DNA of 64,000 nt from Pseudonocardia halophobica (GTDB lineage: Bacteria; Actinomycetota; Actinomycetes; Mycobacteriales; Pseudonocardiaceae), in the NCBI RefSeq assembly GCF_027922425.1, contig NZ_BSFQ01000003.1, forward strand, positions 124,001 to 188,000, in the 5' to 3' direction. Of this stretch, positions 8,292-16,386 are shown in pieces (the stretch's first letter is position 1; every line of letters starts with the position of its first letter). The position numbers were made by a program, and so were the translations under genes. Below the pieces are notes generated by a model that saw only the letters and a list, made by a program, of their open reading frames with translations, made no database searches and had not been told where the DNA came from.

Positions 8292-10078
8292 TCAGGCCAG
8301 GGCTGGGAGAGGCCGCCGCCCCCCTCGCGTTGATCGGCGCGATCGCTCTCGGAGCCGGCACCACCACTGCGGTATGGCTCGCTTCCGGGGTGTCCCGGCT
8401 GGCGGCCACCGGCCGCTGGACCCCGCCGGTCTGGTCACCCGGCCTGCTCGTCCACACCGACACCCCGGAACGCGGGTGGTTCGCGGCCGTTCTCGGCTGT
8501 TTGCTGGTCGTGCTCGTGCTCGCCGTCGTGCTCATCGGCTGGGGAATCCGCCGGCTGCTTCGACAGGCCAGCCCGCGCACGCTCCTGCGCGCGACCGAGC
8601 TCGGTGACCTCACCGGAACCGCGCAGGAGAAACGAGCCCGCTCACTTCGTCGCCTGCCGGATGATCGCGCGCTCACCAGCGCGGACCGCGGCATCCGGCT
8701 CGGCGTTCTCGGCGGGCACGAGGTGTGGATGTCCTGGGAGGACGTGGCGCTCGTGATCATGGGCCCCAGGTCGAACAAGACCAGTGCCGTAGCGGTGCCG
8801 GCTGTCCTCAGCGCCCCCGGCCTCGTCGTCGCCACCTCGAACAAATCCGACCTCTGGGCCCTCACCTCCGGCCCCCGCGCCGAGGTCGGGCCCGTCTGGA
8901 CCTTCGACCCGCAGCAGATCGCCTACGCCCCCCAGACGTGGTGGTGGGATCCGCTCCGCTCGATCCGCGACGCCCCCGACGACCATCGCTACGAGGCCGC
9001 TGCACGACTGGCCGGCCACTTCATGGGCACCATCGGTGGACAGCGCCGGGACCCGTTCTTCCACGCCGCAGGCGAGCAGGTACTCACGGGCACGTTGCTG
9101 GCTGCCGCGATCGGTCGTCGGACGATGCGCGAGGTCGTGATCTGGCTGCAGCACGGCCGCCGCGACGCCGTCGCCGCTCTCGATGGCGTCGGCGCGGTCG
9201 TCGAGGCCGCCGATCTGGACGCAGCATTGCGGGGAGCCGACGTCACGGCGAAGGGCATCTATCAGACCGCTCGGACCGCGACGAAAGCCCTCACCTCCGA
9301 ACGGATCCTGCGCTGGATCACGCCGCCGCACACCTGGCGAACCGGCCCCGACGACATGCAGGTCGAGCTCGACCCCTGGCAGCTGTTGACCACAGCATCC
9401 GAACAGCCGGTCACGGCCCACCTGCTGTCGAAGGAAGGCGCCGGGACGGCGGCCCCCGTAGTCGCCGCGCTCGTCGATCGTCTGCTCGAGGTCGCCGAGC
9501 TGCAGGCTCAAGCCGCAGGTGGCCGACTCGATCCACCCGTCGTCGCCGTTCTGGACGAAGCCGCCAACATCTGCCCGATCCAGCAACTCCCCCAGCTGTA
9601 CAGCCACTACGGCTCCCGCGGCATCCAGGTCCTGACGATGCTTCAGAGCTACCAGCAGGGCGTCGGCGTTTGGGGCGCGCAGGGCATGGACTCTCTCTGG
9701 TCCGCCGCGACCATCAAACTGGTCGGTGCCGGCGTCGACGACCACGCCTTCCTCCAGCGCCTGTCCGGCCTGATCGGCGATCACGACGTCGAAAAGAGAT
9801 CGACCAGCTACGGACGAGGAAACGGCCGCACCTGGCAGACCAGCACCACACGCCAACCGATCCTGCCGCCGGATGCGCTGCGATCACTCAAACGTACCCA
9901 CGCCGTACTGCTCACCTCCGGTCGACGAGCCGGACTCGCGCAATTGCTGCCGTGGTACCGCGAGAGACACGCCGCGGACATCACCGCCTACGCCGACTCC
10001 GCGCTCAACGAACTCCGCGAGACCGCTCAACGGGTCCTCGGCGCCTTGTACGAGTCACCACAGGAGAAGACACCGTGA
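8288..10078 (+). CDS. VirD4/TraG-like type IV coupling protein
   Basis: A 596-aa protein with two N-terminal TM segments (about residues 10-35 and 63-88) followed by a cytosolic ATPase. The P-loop is 'GPRSNKTSAV' (residues about 158-167), the form typical of actinobacterial TraG/VirD4-like proteins. Walker B is 'VVAVLDEAANI' (about 418-428), and the following 'QQLPQLYSHYGSRGIQVLTMLQS' region matches the coupling-protein family. It would dock the relaxase-DNA complex, encoded far downstream at 39391-40746, to the secretion channel. It overlaps both neighbours by 4 nt, so it is co-translated with the VirB4 gene and the DUF4913 gene. Confidence 0.9.
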   Translation: MIRPGLGEAAAPLALIGAIALGAGTTTAVWLASGVSRLAATGRWTPPVWSPGLLVHTDTPERGWFAAVLGCLLVVLVLAVVLIGWGIRRLLRQASPRTLLRATELGDLTGTAQEKRARSLRRLPDDRALTSADRGIRLGVLGGHEVWMSWEDVALVIMGPRSNKTSAVAVPAVLSAPGLVVATSNKSDLWALTSGPRAEVGPVWTFDPQQIAYAPQTWWWDPLRSIRDAPDDHRYEAAARLAGHFMGTIGGQRRDPFFHAAGEQVLTGTLLAAAIGRRTMREVVIWLQHGRRDAVAALDGVGAVVEAADLDAALRGADVTAKGIYQTARTATKALTSERILRWITPPHTWRTGPDDMQVELDPWQLLTTASEQPVTAHLLSKEGAGTAAPVVAALVDRLLEVAELQAQAAGGRLDPPVVAVLDEAANICPIQQLPQLYSHYGSRGIQVLTMLQSYQQGVGVWGAQGMDSLWSAATIKLVGAGVDDHAFLQRLSGLIGDHDVEKRSTSYGRGNGRTWQTSTTRQPILPPDALRSLKRTHAVLLTSGRRAGLAQLLPWYRERHAADITAYADSALNELRETAQRVLGALYESPQEKTP

Positions 10079-10539
10079 CGGACGATCCAGAGACCGAGGC
10101 CCGCCTGGCCGCGCTCGAAACGTGGCGCGAACACCAGAGCGCCCTGCTCGACGACCTTCTCGACCGAACCGGGCCGGACGAGGATGACCTCCCCACTGCA
10201 GGTCTGGACCCGAACCGTCTCGTCCGCTGGGTTCACGGCCATGTCACCTCGGTCATTGCACGCCCGCTGCGGGGCGAGCTGCACTGGTGCCCAGTGTGGT
10301 GGGAACACCCCGAAGCAGTCTTCCGGCTCGAGGCACTCCGCCGGGCCTGGACCGAACTCGCTCCCGATCCCGGCACCGCCATGTCGAGTTGGATCCGAGA
10401 CCACCTCGATCCGTGCCTGCGCGCGCTGCTCGCCGCGGACGGGCCATTCGTGGACTGCGGTCACGACGACCGGTTCGGCGCTCGAGCCGGTCACACCCCG
10501 CTTCCCACGCTGCCCACCGCGCCATACCCGGACGCCTGA
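10075..10539 (+). CDS. DUF4913-domain protein
   Basis: A 154-aa soluble protein starting at the GTG of a GTGA overlap. The conserved block 'WCPVWWEHPEAVFRLEALRRAW' (residues about 72-93; landmarks WCPVWWEHPEA and LEALRRAW) is diagnostic of DUF4913. That family is nearly always found beside VirD4-like genes on actinobacterial plasmids and ICEs. The function is unknown. The charged N-terminus (ETEARLAALETWREHQ) is likely helical. Its coupling to the T4CP gene suggests it acts with the coupling protein or relaxosome. Confidence 0.8.
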   Translation: MTDDPETEARLAALETWREHQSALLDDLLDRTGPDEDDLPTAGLDPNRLVRWVHGHVTSVIARPLRGELHWCPVWWEHPEAVFRLEALRRAWTELAPDPGTAMSSWIRDHLDPCLRALLAADGPFVDCGHDDRFGARAGHTPLPTLPTAPYPDA

Positions 10540-10542
10540 GCC

Positions 10543-11136
10543 GTGCGAATGATCGCGATGGGGGCAGCCGGCCTGAGTGCCGTCCTGCTCGCCATCGCCC
10601 TCATGCTCTCCATCGTCCTCGGCACGATCGGCCCGGTCCTGTCCGATCAGAACGGCTCGGGCTTAGAAGGGCCGGCTCCCGCGCAGCCGTTCCGCGGATC
10701 GAGCGCGGGCTGCACCGAGGACGATCCGACGACGAGGGGCTGTCTGACGCCTGCAACGTTGAACGCGCTGAACGCGGTGTTGGCAACCTTCGGGCCTACT
10801 GGCCGAGCGATCCGGGCCGTGTCGTGCTGGGATCCTCACCTGCAGAACCCCAGCAGCGATCATCCAAAGGGCCGAGCCTGCGACATCTTCCCCACCACGG
10901 CCGGCACCTTCCCCGTCGGAGACCAGCTCGCGCACGGCTGGCAGATCGCGAACTGGCTTCGGACCAACGCCGCCTCCCTGCATGTGCACTATCTGATCTG
11001 GCAGGGGCGCTACTGGGACATCACGACGGCGGACGAGAACGGTTGGGGAGTGCCCTACAACGGAGGCGGAATCTACAACGTCAGCGACCCCACCGGCGGG
11101 CACTACGACCACATCCACCTCAGCGTCGCCGACTGA
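10543..11136 (+). CDS. Exported ARB_07466-like (M15-type fold) putative cell-wall peptidase
   Basis: A 197-aa protein with an N-terminal hydrophobic signal/anchor (about residues 5-30) and an extracellular domain. It shows the family-like metal-ligand pattern 'SDHPKGRACDI' (near residue 106), 'HVHYLIWQ' (near 148) and 'HYDHIHLS' (near 188). The pattern resembles D,D-peptidase-like domains found in actinobacterial and phage cell-wall hydrolases. Placed at the end of the T4SS run, it plausibly opens peptidoglycan for channel assembly, the job of VirB1-type lytic enzymes. The start is the GTG 3 bp after the previous stop, and an in-frame ATG 6 codons in is possible. Its 3' end overlaps the convergent gene by 17 bp. 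Confidence 0.75.
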   Translation: MRMIAMGAAGLSAVLLAIALMLSIVLGTIGPVLSDQNGSGLEGPAPAQPFRGSSAGCTEDDPTTRGCLTPATLNALNAVLATFGPTGRAIRAVSCWDPHLQNPSSDHPKGRACDIFPTTAGTFPVGDQLAHGWQIANWLRTNAASLHVHYLIWQGRYWDITTADENGWGVPYNGGGIYNVSDPTGGHYDHIHLSVAD

Positions 11137-11656
11137 AGACCAACGCAGGACAAAGGGTCGCCGTCCGGGTAGAACGCAGCAGGCGGGCGACGACGAGCAG
11201 CGCGACCACGCTCGCCAACGCGGGAACTGTCGTCTCGGCGACAGCCGTCACACGGGTGGCGGGCCCAACCCGGCTCTCGGCCCGGGGAAGTCCGTCCAAG
11301 CTCGTGCCGGTGGCCGCCCTCAGCTCGTTGGCGCGCAGAACGAGGCTCATTGCACGTCCGCTCACGGTGCGAGACACGGTCGCGGAAACGGCATCGACGG
11401 GGTACGGCGAGGCCGTCCAGCCGGCCAGGGCCATCCGTCTCACCGCCTCCTCTGCAGGTATGCCCGGGCAGGAGTCCGCCTCGACCGACAGGACTTGGAC
11501 GCCGGCCGCCTGCTGAACCTCGAAGGCCGGATGGTCGGTGCAGCCGACTTCCGCGAGCGCACGCAGGAGCGGGCTGCTTGGGAACGCAGTGGCAAGGGCG
11601 AGCCAGAGCGCCAGTCCTACCGCCCACAGTGCGAGTGCTCGTCGGAGAAGCGACAT
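11120..11656 (-). CDS. Hypothetical membrane protein with N- and C-terminal TM segments
   Basis: A 178-aa protein beginning MSLLRRALALW. It has a TM/signal segment (residues about 7-27), an extracytoplasmic region containing two cysteines (GCTDHP and DSCPGIP) that could pair, and a second TM near the C-terminus (about 145-162) followed by Arg-rich residues. No family recognised. The frame is open further upstream (an ATG near 11797), but the chosen ATG gives a normal signal-anchor. It is convergent with and overlaps the peptidase gene. A similar exported 'N-in/C-in' protein would be consistent with transfer-apparatus or entry-exclusion roles, but nothing shows this directly. Confidence 0.55.
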   Translation of the reverse strand: MSLLRRALALWAVGLALWLALATAFPSSPLLRALAEVGCTDHPAFEVQQAAGVQVLSVEADSCPGIPAEEAVRRMALAGWTASPYPVDAVSATVSRTVSGRAMSLVLRANELRAATGTSLDGLPRAESRVGPATRVTAVAETTVPALASVVALLVVARLLRSTRTATLCPALVFSRRR

Positions 11657-11831
11657 GACGACACCATGACGTTGTGCTTCACCACGCGGGATCTCGCTGC
11701 CAGCCCTGTGGACCAATTCAAGGAGGCGGCCATTGCTGTGGATAGCGTTCTCACGCAGCCACTCGAGGCCGCCGTCGATCCGACGCCCGCTCATTCGACC
11801 GGGCCATGTCCGGGCGGGTGAGCACGAGAGA

Positions 11832-11857
11832 GGGGCCGAGGCAGCGGCCTCGGCCCC
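11832..11857 (-). terminator. Strong hairpin downstream of lsr2
   Basis: A perfect 11-bp stem (GGGGCCGAGGC / GCCTCGGCCCC) with a 4-nt loop starts 14 bp past the lsr2 stop, reading leftward, and is followed on the minus strand by TCTCTC. It is the expected position and shape of a GC-rich actinobacterial intrinsic terminator. Confidence 0.7.
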
Positions 11858-11870
11858 TTCCGCTGACGAA

Positions 11871-12284
11871 TCAGGCTGCGTCGGCAGCCTTCCTGCGCGC
11901 ACGACGCTTCGGCTTCTCCTCGGCCACGGCCGGAGCGGGCGTGTCGTCGCGGTCGGCGTAGGCATGCAACACCTCGGACGGAATCCGTCCGCGCTCGGAG
12001 ACCTTGTATCCGTTCTGCTGCGCCCACTGGCGGACAGCCGCGTTCTCCTCGCGGTTCGACTTGGGCGGTGTCGACACAACGCGGGCAAGGCTGCGACGTC
12101 CACCGCCAGTCGTCGTGCGCCGTGCCGCATCGATGTACGAGGCCATCGCATCGCGAAGTTGCGAGGCGTGCGCAGCGCTCAGATCGATCTCGAACGCCTT
12201 ACCGTCCAAGGAGAACGCGACGGTCTCGTCCGCCTTGCCGCCATCCAGGTCGTCAACCAGCGTCACTTCAGTGACCTGGGCCAT
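11871..12284 (-). CDS. lsr2: Lsr2-family nucleoid-associated protein
   Basis: A 137-aa protein starting MAQVTEVTLVDDLDGG, the characteristic Lsr2 N-terminal dimerisation domain with 'ADETVAFSLDGKAFEIDLS'. The C-terminal DNA-binding half contains 'VRQWAQQNGYKVSERGRIPSEV', in which the RGR AT-hook-like motif contacts the minor groove (landmarks WAQQNG and ERGRIP). Lsr2 bridges AT-rich DNA and silences horizontally acquired genes. Mobile elements often carry their own copy to mute fitness costs. A roughly 25-residue Lys/Arg/Ala tail extends beyond the usual length of about 112. The ATG at 12284 is chosen because upstream residues do not belong to the family. Confidence 0.92.
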   Translation of the reverse strand: MAQVTEVTLVDDLDGGKADETVAFSLDGKAFEIDLSAAHASQLRDAMASYIDAARRTTTGGGRRSLARVVSTPPKSNREENAAVRQWAQQNGYKVSERGRIPSEVLHAYADRDDTPAPAVAEEKPKRRARRKAADAA

Positions 12285-12457
12285 ATTCTTCCACTTCCGT
12301 TCGATGGTTCTGAGGGGTCGTCTCGCAGTATGCGGGTTCAGCAGAAAAAGTCCAGCCGAATCACCGAGCAGCATACGATGACCGCATTCTCTTAGCGAAT
12401 TCACAGCTTACGAGTTTTCCGCGTGCGCCGGTATCCACGCGGCTACGGCTGGGGCAC

Positions 12458-13456
12458 CTAGCGGGAACGATGGCGCTCGGCTGAGGTCGGCGACGGAGTG
12501 CCGCTTGTGGCCGACCCGTATCGACGAAGCCCGGATGCAATAGTCCGGGTGATCTCTCCGTCGGTCAGTCCGCCCGGCCCTCGATGCCGATCGACCGCGC
12601 GCAGGAGCGCGTCCCGAGCGACGCCCTCTTCGAGACGTCCGGCGTGGACGAAGCGGCCCAGGCGTACGGCGGCAACGAACAGTGAGTGGTTGCGGTTGCC
12701 GGCCGTTGCCTCGGCGACTCGCCGGACCTCGCCGCGAAGCGCGGCGGCGATGTATGCGCTGCTGGCGGTATGAACGCTCGCGGGTGTCGGCGTGGGCGGA
12801 GTCATGGCGAGACGATCAGCGATCCAGCCGGGTAGAGCGGCCGGATCCAGGTCGCAAGCGAGGCGATAGCGGCGCCCCGCCACGGCCGAGCCGGCCCCCA
12901 CGACGTAGCCCCCCGATCCGCGCGTGTCGATCTTCGCGCCGAGGCGACCGGCGGTGTTTCGATAGCCGCCGTCGCCCGCCAAGAAGTAGAGGTGCTCGCC
13001 CCCGGGCGTGAGAACGGTGTAGGTGTCGGCCGGGATCACCTGGCCCGCGCCTGCAGCCAGGGCAGCCAAGCGCTGCCGCCCGTGGTCGCCGCGATCCCCT
13101 GCATCCAGGTCGACGACGAGCAGGGCCGCCGGCCCACAGGCGACGCCAATATTCCATGGGGCGACCTCCCAGGTACGGCGGATCAGATCGGGGTCCGTCG
13201 TGGCCCGGCGTTCCCAGTTGCGAATTGCCGGTTCCTTACGACCCGGACGGAGCGGGAACACCGGCCACCCCCGCCCAGCAATCTCGAGCGCCGAGCGGAC
13301 CAAACCACTCCCCCGCTGTCCTTTGTTGCCCGCCACACCTTCCTCCAGCTCATCGGCGGATTTCACCGTGGCCGGCGCCTGCTCGGTCGCTGGTTCGTCG
13401 ACGCTCTCGCCGAGCGAGCAGCTTGCTCGTCGGCCGCTCGCGCTCGCTCGAGTCAA
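12458..13456 (-). CDS. Bifunctional DNA primase/polymerase (prim-pol) domain protein
   Basis: A 332-aa protein. Residues about 55-220 match the prim-pol N-terminal domain: 'ALEIAGRGWPVFPLRPGRKEPA' at its opening (landmark WPVFPLRPGRKEP), 'GVACGPAALLVVDLDAG' with the catalytic-type DLD, and 'TPGGEHLYFL' followed by 'GAKIDTRGSGGYVVGAGS'. These are hallmarks of the plasmid and ICE replication primases of actinobacteria. It likely primes replication of the excised or transferred single strand. There is no attached helicase domain. The roughly 50-residue N-terminus is weakly conserved, so the true start may lie further in. It is divergent from the lipoprotein gene at 13572. Confidence 0.85.
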   Translation of the reverse strand: MTRASASGRRASCSLGESVDEPATEQAPATVKSADELEEGVAGNKGQRGSGLVRSALEIAGRGWPVFPLRPGRKEPAIRNWERRATTDPDLIRRTWEVAPWNIGVACGPAALLVVDLDAGDRGDHGRQRLAALAAGAGQVIPADTYTVLTPGGEHLYFLAGDGGYRNTAGRLGAKIDTRGSGGYVVGAGSAVAGRRYRLACDLDPAALPGWIADRLAMTPPTPTPASVHTASSAYIAAALRGEVRRVAEATAGNRNHSLFVAAVRLGRFVHAGRLEEGVARDALLRAVDRHRGPGGLTDGEITRTIASGLRRYGSATSGTPSPTSAERHRSR

Positions 13457-13571
13457 CTACTCCATATGGGCGATCGCTGGTCGTTCCGCTCCGCGCACGG
13501 ACATGACCTGTCACCTTGATCGCGTCGGGAAGGTGATCAGCAAGGACCGGCCTCGTCGACAGGAGCAGCGA

Positions 13572-14174
13572 GTGCGAAGCGAGCAGCGAACGAACGCGAA
13601 CGAGAGGCGAGCCGCCCTGGCCAGGCTCGGAGCCGTGCTCCACTACTGCCGTCCGCGCGCCTACCCGCTCGCTGCCGCCACCGCGATCTGCGTGGCGTCC
13701 ATCGCCGGCTGCTCGCAGACGTCCCCCAACGACCCGCCGCCTCCGCCCACTTCGACCGCATCGTCGTCAGACGCCCTGGCGGTGTACGCCGAGTTCTGGC
13801 GGCTCAGTCAGTTGGCGATGCAGGCGCCGCGCAGCCAGGACTGGTCGGTTCCGCTGGCCACCGTCGCTCGGAGCCAGGCCCTCGACGACCTGCTTCTCGA
13901 GGTTCGGAACTACGCCTCGTTGTCCGCGCACGTGGACGGCTCCGTCACCGTCGCGCCCCAACTCGATCCAACCATCGCGCCCACCATGGACCGGGTAGCG
14001 GTCCTCGACTGCATCGACCTCAGCGGTTCGCGCTTGGTGTCGGACACGGGCAGCGGCGTCCTCGACGACGAGCAGAACCAGAGCACCCGATACCGCTACC
14101 GTGCCGAGCTCGCGCGCGAGGGCGAGCGGTGGTTCGTGGAGCGAACGGCGCCCGCCCTGGCGGAGCCATGCTGA
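13572..14174 (+). CDS. Hypothetical lipoprotein
   Basis: A 200-aa protein. The GTG at 13572 is selected because a perfect AGGAG (13561-13565) sits 6 nt upstream. The GTG at 13635 is an alternative that would give a shorter signal peptide. A signal peptide with lipobox 'SIAGC' precedes a Pro/Ser-rich linker and a roughly 140-aa extracytoplasmic domain beginning 'DALAVYAEFWRLSQLAMQAP', resembling small actinobacterial NTF2-like lipoproteins. The stop overlaps the next gene's start. It heads the rightward run that becomes the Tad pilus operon. The function is unknown. Confidence 0.65.
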   Translation: MRSEQRTNANERRAALARLGAVLHYCRPRAYPLAAATAICVASIAGCSQTSPNDPPPPPTSTASSSDALAVYAEFWRLSQLAMQAPRSQDWSVPLATVARSQALDDLLLEVRNYASLSAHVDGSVTVAPQLDPTIAPTMDRVAVLDCIDLSGSRLVSDTGSGVLDDEQNQSTRYRYRAELAREGERWFVERTAPALAEPC

Positions 14175-15028
14175 GCGAGGCGGCACAGCGCGTCGCGGTC
14201 TCGATGGTCCTTATGCTTCCGGCCGCCGGGCCGCTACCCGCGCTGCAACAGCCTGCCCAGTGCAAGGTCATCATGAGTTCGGGGCGATGCGTCATCACAG
14301 CAGCGGACCCGGGACGCCCGGGCGGCCCGGCTGGCCCACCCGCCGTGCAGCCCGGGCCGCCGACAAGCCCACACGCCCGCATGGCCACTTCGGGCCCGAC
14401 CACCGCCGTGGTCCGTGAAGAGGCAGACGACGTCGTCGAGGAGCTACAGCGCGTCTTCGGCTTCTCGCCACAGCTCGCCCCGGCTGCAGCGAGTACAGCG
14501 CCCAGGCCGACTGGCAGAGCAGCGCCGGTCGACGACCCCGGCATCCCCGTTCGCTCGGCAATCTCCCAGCTTCAGCTCGCTGAGCCCACCATCCGCCTGG
14601 CCGGCGGCGCACCGGCCGTGGTCGGCGTTCCGGTGTGGCTCTGGCTCGACGACGTCCCCGACTCCGCGCCCACGGCAACCGCTGCCGTCGGCGACGCACA
14701 GGTCACCGCCACGGCGCGACTCACCTCGGTCGAGTGGACCCTGGGACCCAGCGGAGCGACGGTGAGTTGCGCAGGACCTGGCACTCCGTGGAACGGACAA
14801 GTTGGCGCCTCACCGGACTGCGGCTACGTCTATCGCGAGCGCTCCCTTCCCGAGCGCACCGGAGGCACCGGGCGGTGGCCAATTACAGCCACTGCGGTCT
14901 GGCAGGTCGGCTGGCGCGGAATTTCGGGCGGTGCACCCGTGGCCGGCGGCCAGGAGCTGCGCCTGACATCGGAAACGTCGATCGCCGTGGACGAGATCCA
15001 GGTGCTGGTCGTGGGAGGTGGCGAATGA
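14168..15028 (+). CDS. Hypothetical exported protein of the conjugation/pilus region
   Basis: A 286-aa protein whose ATG overlaps the preceding lipoprotein stop. It has a hydrophobic N-terminus (about residues 8-27), a low-complexity Gly/Pro-rich stretch (about 42-75), then a folded C-terminal region with 'VVGVPVWLWLDD' near residue 155. Two well-spaced cysteines ('VSCAGPGTPW' and 'SPDCGYVYRERS') are likely disulfide-bonded. This VPVWLWLD pattern recurs in uncharacterised secreted proteins of actinobacterial plasmid and ICE clusters. It overlaps the next gene (ATGA). I infer a surface role linked to the pilus. Confidence 0.6.
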   Translation: MLSEAAQRVAVSMVLMLPAAGPLPALQQPAQCKVIMSSGRCVITAADPGRPGGPAGPPAVQPGPPTSPHARMATSGPTTAVVREEADDVVEELQRVFGFSPQLAPAAASTAPRPTGRAAPVDDPGIPVRSAISQLQLAEPTIRLAGGAPAVVGVPVWLWLDDVPDSAPTATAAVGDAQVTATARLTSVEWTLGPSGATVSCAGPGTPWNGQVGASPDCGYVYRERSLPERTGGTGRWPITATAVWQVGWRGISGGAPVAGGQELRLTSETSIAVDEIQVLVVGGGE

Positions 15029-15642
15029 CCACGCGCACAGATCCGGCGCCTGTCGATGACTTCGTGCCCGGTCGTCCCCGGCGGCTACACCGACGACGCA
15101 CGCTCGCGATCTCGGCGGCCCTCACGATCCTTGGGGCTCTGGGCGGAGTCGCGGTACTGAACACGGTCGCGCAGCGGGTACAGATCGTCGCCGTTGCTCG
15201 CACAGTTCCCGTCGGCTCCCAAATCCACGCTGATGACCTCGTCGCCGCGCAGGTTCCCGCCGATTCCGGACTCACGGCGCTGCCCTGGGCAGAGTTCGAC
15301 CAGATTGTGGGGCAGACCGCGGCGGTCACCCTGATGCCCGGGCAGATCGTGGTGCCCGGATCAGCCGGAGCTTCGCCGCTGCCCGGGCCGGGGCAAGCGA
15401 TCGTGGGCATCGCGGTCGAGATCGGGCAAGCGCCGGCGAGTGTCCTGACCGCCCAGGATCGCATCGCGGTGATCGACACCGAGGACTCGACGAGCGCCGG
15501 CATCACCGCCGAGGTCGTGCGGGACCTGGGTGCGGACGGCAGGAGGACCGTCGACGTGCTGGTGGATGCCGCCGACGCGGCGGCCGTCGCTAGGCTCGCT
15601 CTGACCGGTCATGCAGCTCTCGTGTTGCTCGAAGATCGGTGA
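15025..15642 (+). CDS. SAF-domain pilus assembly protein, CpaB/RcpC-like
   Basis: A 205-aa protein with one TM segment (about residues 25-47) followed by an extracytoplasmic SAF domain: 'VPVGSQIHADDLVAAQVP' near residue 62 and 'VTLMPGQIVVPGS' near 105. These match CpaB/RcpC of Tad/Flp systems, which help stabilise or gate pilus exit. The C-terminus 'VDVLVDAADAAAVARLALTGH' fits the family. Expression is coupled to the upstream gene (ATGA), and the TadZ-like gene follows after 3 bp. Confidence 0.8.
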   Translation: MTTRTDPAPVDDFVPGRPRRLHRRRTLAISAALTILGALGGVAVLNTVAQRVQIVAVARTVPVGSQIHADDLVAAQVPADSGLTALPWAEFDQIVGQTAAVTLMPGQIVVPGSAGASPLPGPGQAIVGIAVEIGQAPASVLTAQDRIAVIDTEDSTSAGITAEVVRDLGADGRRTVDVLVDAADAAAVARLALTGHAALVLLEDR

Positions 15643-15645
15643 CCG

Positions 15646-16386
15646 ATGCTGATCACCTTCGTGTCGATCAAAGGCAGCCCGGGTGTCACCACGCTCACTC
15701 TGGCCGCGGCAGCAACGTGGCCGCGACCGGCCATAGCGCTCGATCTCGATCCGCAGGGTGGGGATCTGCTCGCCGGACTCACCGGCGGCGCCGTCCCCGC
15801 CGAGCACACCATCGTCGACGTCCTGCTCGAGGCCCGGCTCACCGGACCCGAGGCAGCACTTCGTCAACATGTATGCCGACCAGTCGAGCATGGGCCGCAT
15901 CTCCTCGCGGGGTTCGGCACAGCCGGGCAATCCAATGCAGTCCCGTGGCAGAGCTTCGCTGCGACAGTGACCGAGATCGTGGACGCCGATGTCCTGGTCG
16001 ACCTCGGCCGCTTCGTGATCTCACATCCCGCCAACGCGATGCTGCGATGCAGCGATCTGGTCGCGGTCGTCACCGGAACCTCGCTGCGAGCGCTCCGGGC
16101 AACGGCCAGGACACTCCCAGCGCTGCAGAGCGAGACCGATGGTGCGCCGACGGGGCTCGTGATCGTTGATCCGGGCCGTCCCTACTCCGCCACCGACGTC
16201 TCGCGTGCGTGCGGAATACCCGTGCTCGGTGAGATCCCGTTCGACCGGCGAGCTGCGATCGTCTGGACCGAGGCGGCCCCACCCGCCCCCCGGCACATCC
16301 GATCGCCACTCACACAAGCGGCTCGTGCCTTCGCTACACGAGTGCTCTCCGGACCTCAGACATGGGCAAGGACGGCGAGCTCATGA
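15646..16386 (+). CDS. TadZ/CpaE-like MinD/ParA-family ATPase
   Basis: A 246-aa protein. The deviant Walker A 'KGSPGVTTLTLA' (residues about 9-20) keeps the ParA signature lysine but has V where the P-loop Lys would be, as in the actinobacterial 'KGSPGVTT' subfamily. 'ALDLDPQGGDLLAGL' (Walker A'-like) and 'VLVDLGRF' follow. TadZ/CpaE proteins localise the Tad machine to a cell pole. It lies between the CpaB-like and TadA genes, in the canonical position. The final ATGA overlaps tadA. Confidence 0.8.
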   Translation: MLITFVSIKGSPGVTTLTLAAAATWPRPAIALDLDPQGGDLLAGLTGGAVPAEHTIVDVLLEARLTGPEAALRQHVCRPVEHGPHLLAGFGTAGQSNAVPWQSFAATVTEIVDADVLVDLGRFVISHPANAMLRCSDLVAVVTGTSLRALRATARTLPALQSETDGAPTGLVIVDPGRPYSATDVSRACGIPVLGEIPFDRRAAIVWTEAAPPAPRHIRSPLTQAARAFATRVLSGPQTWARTASS

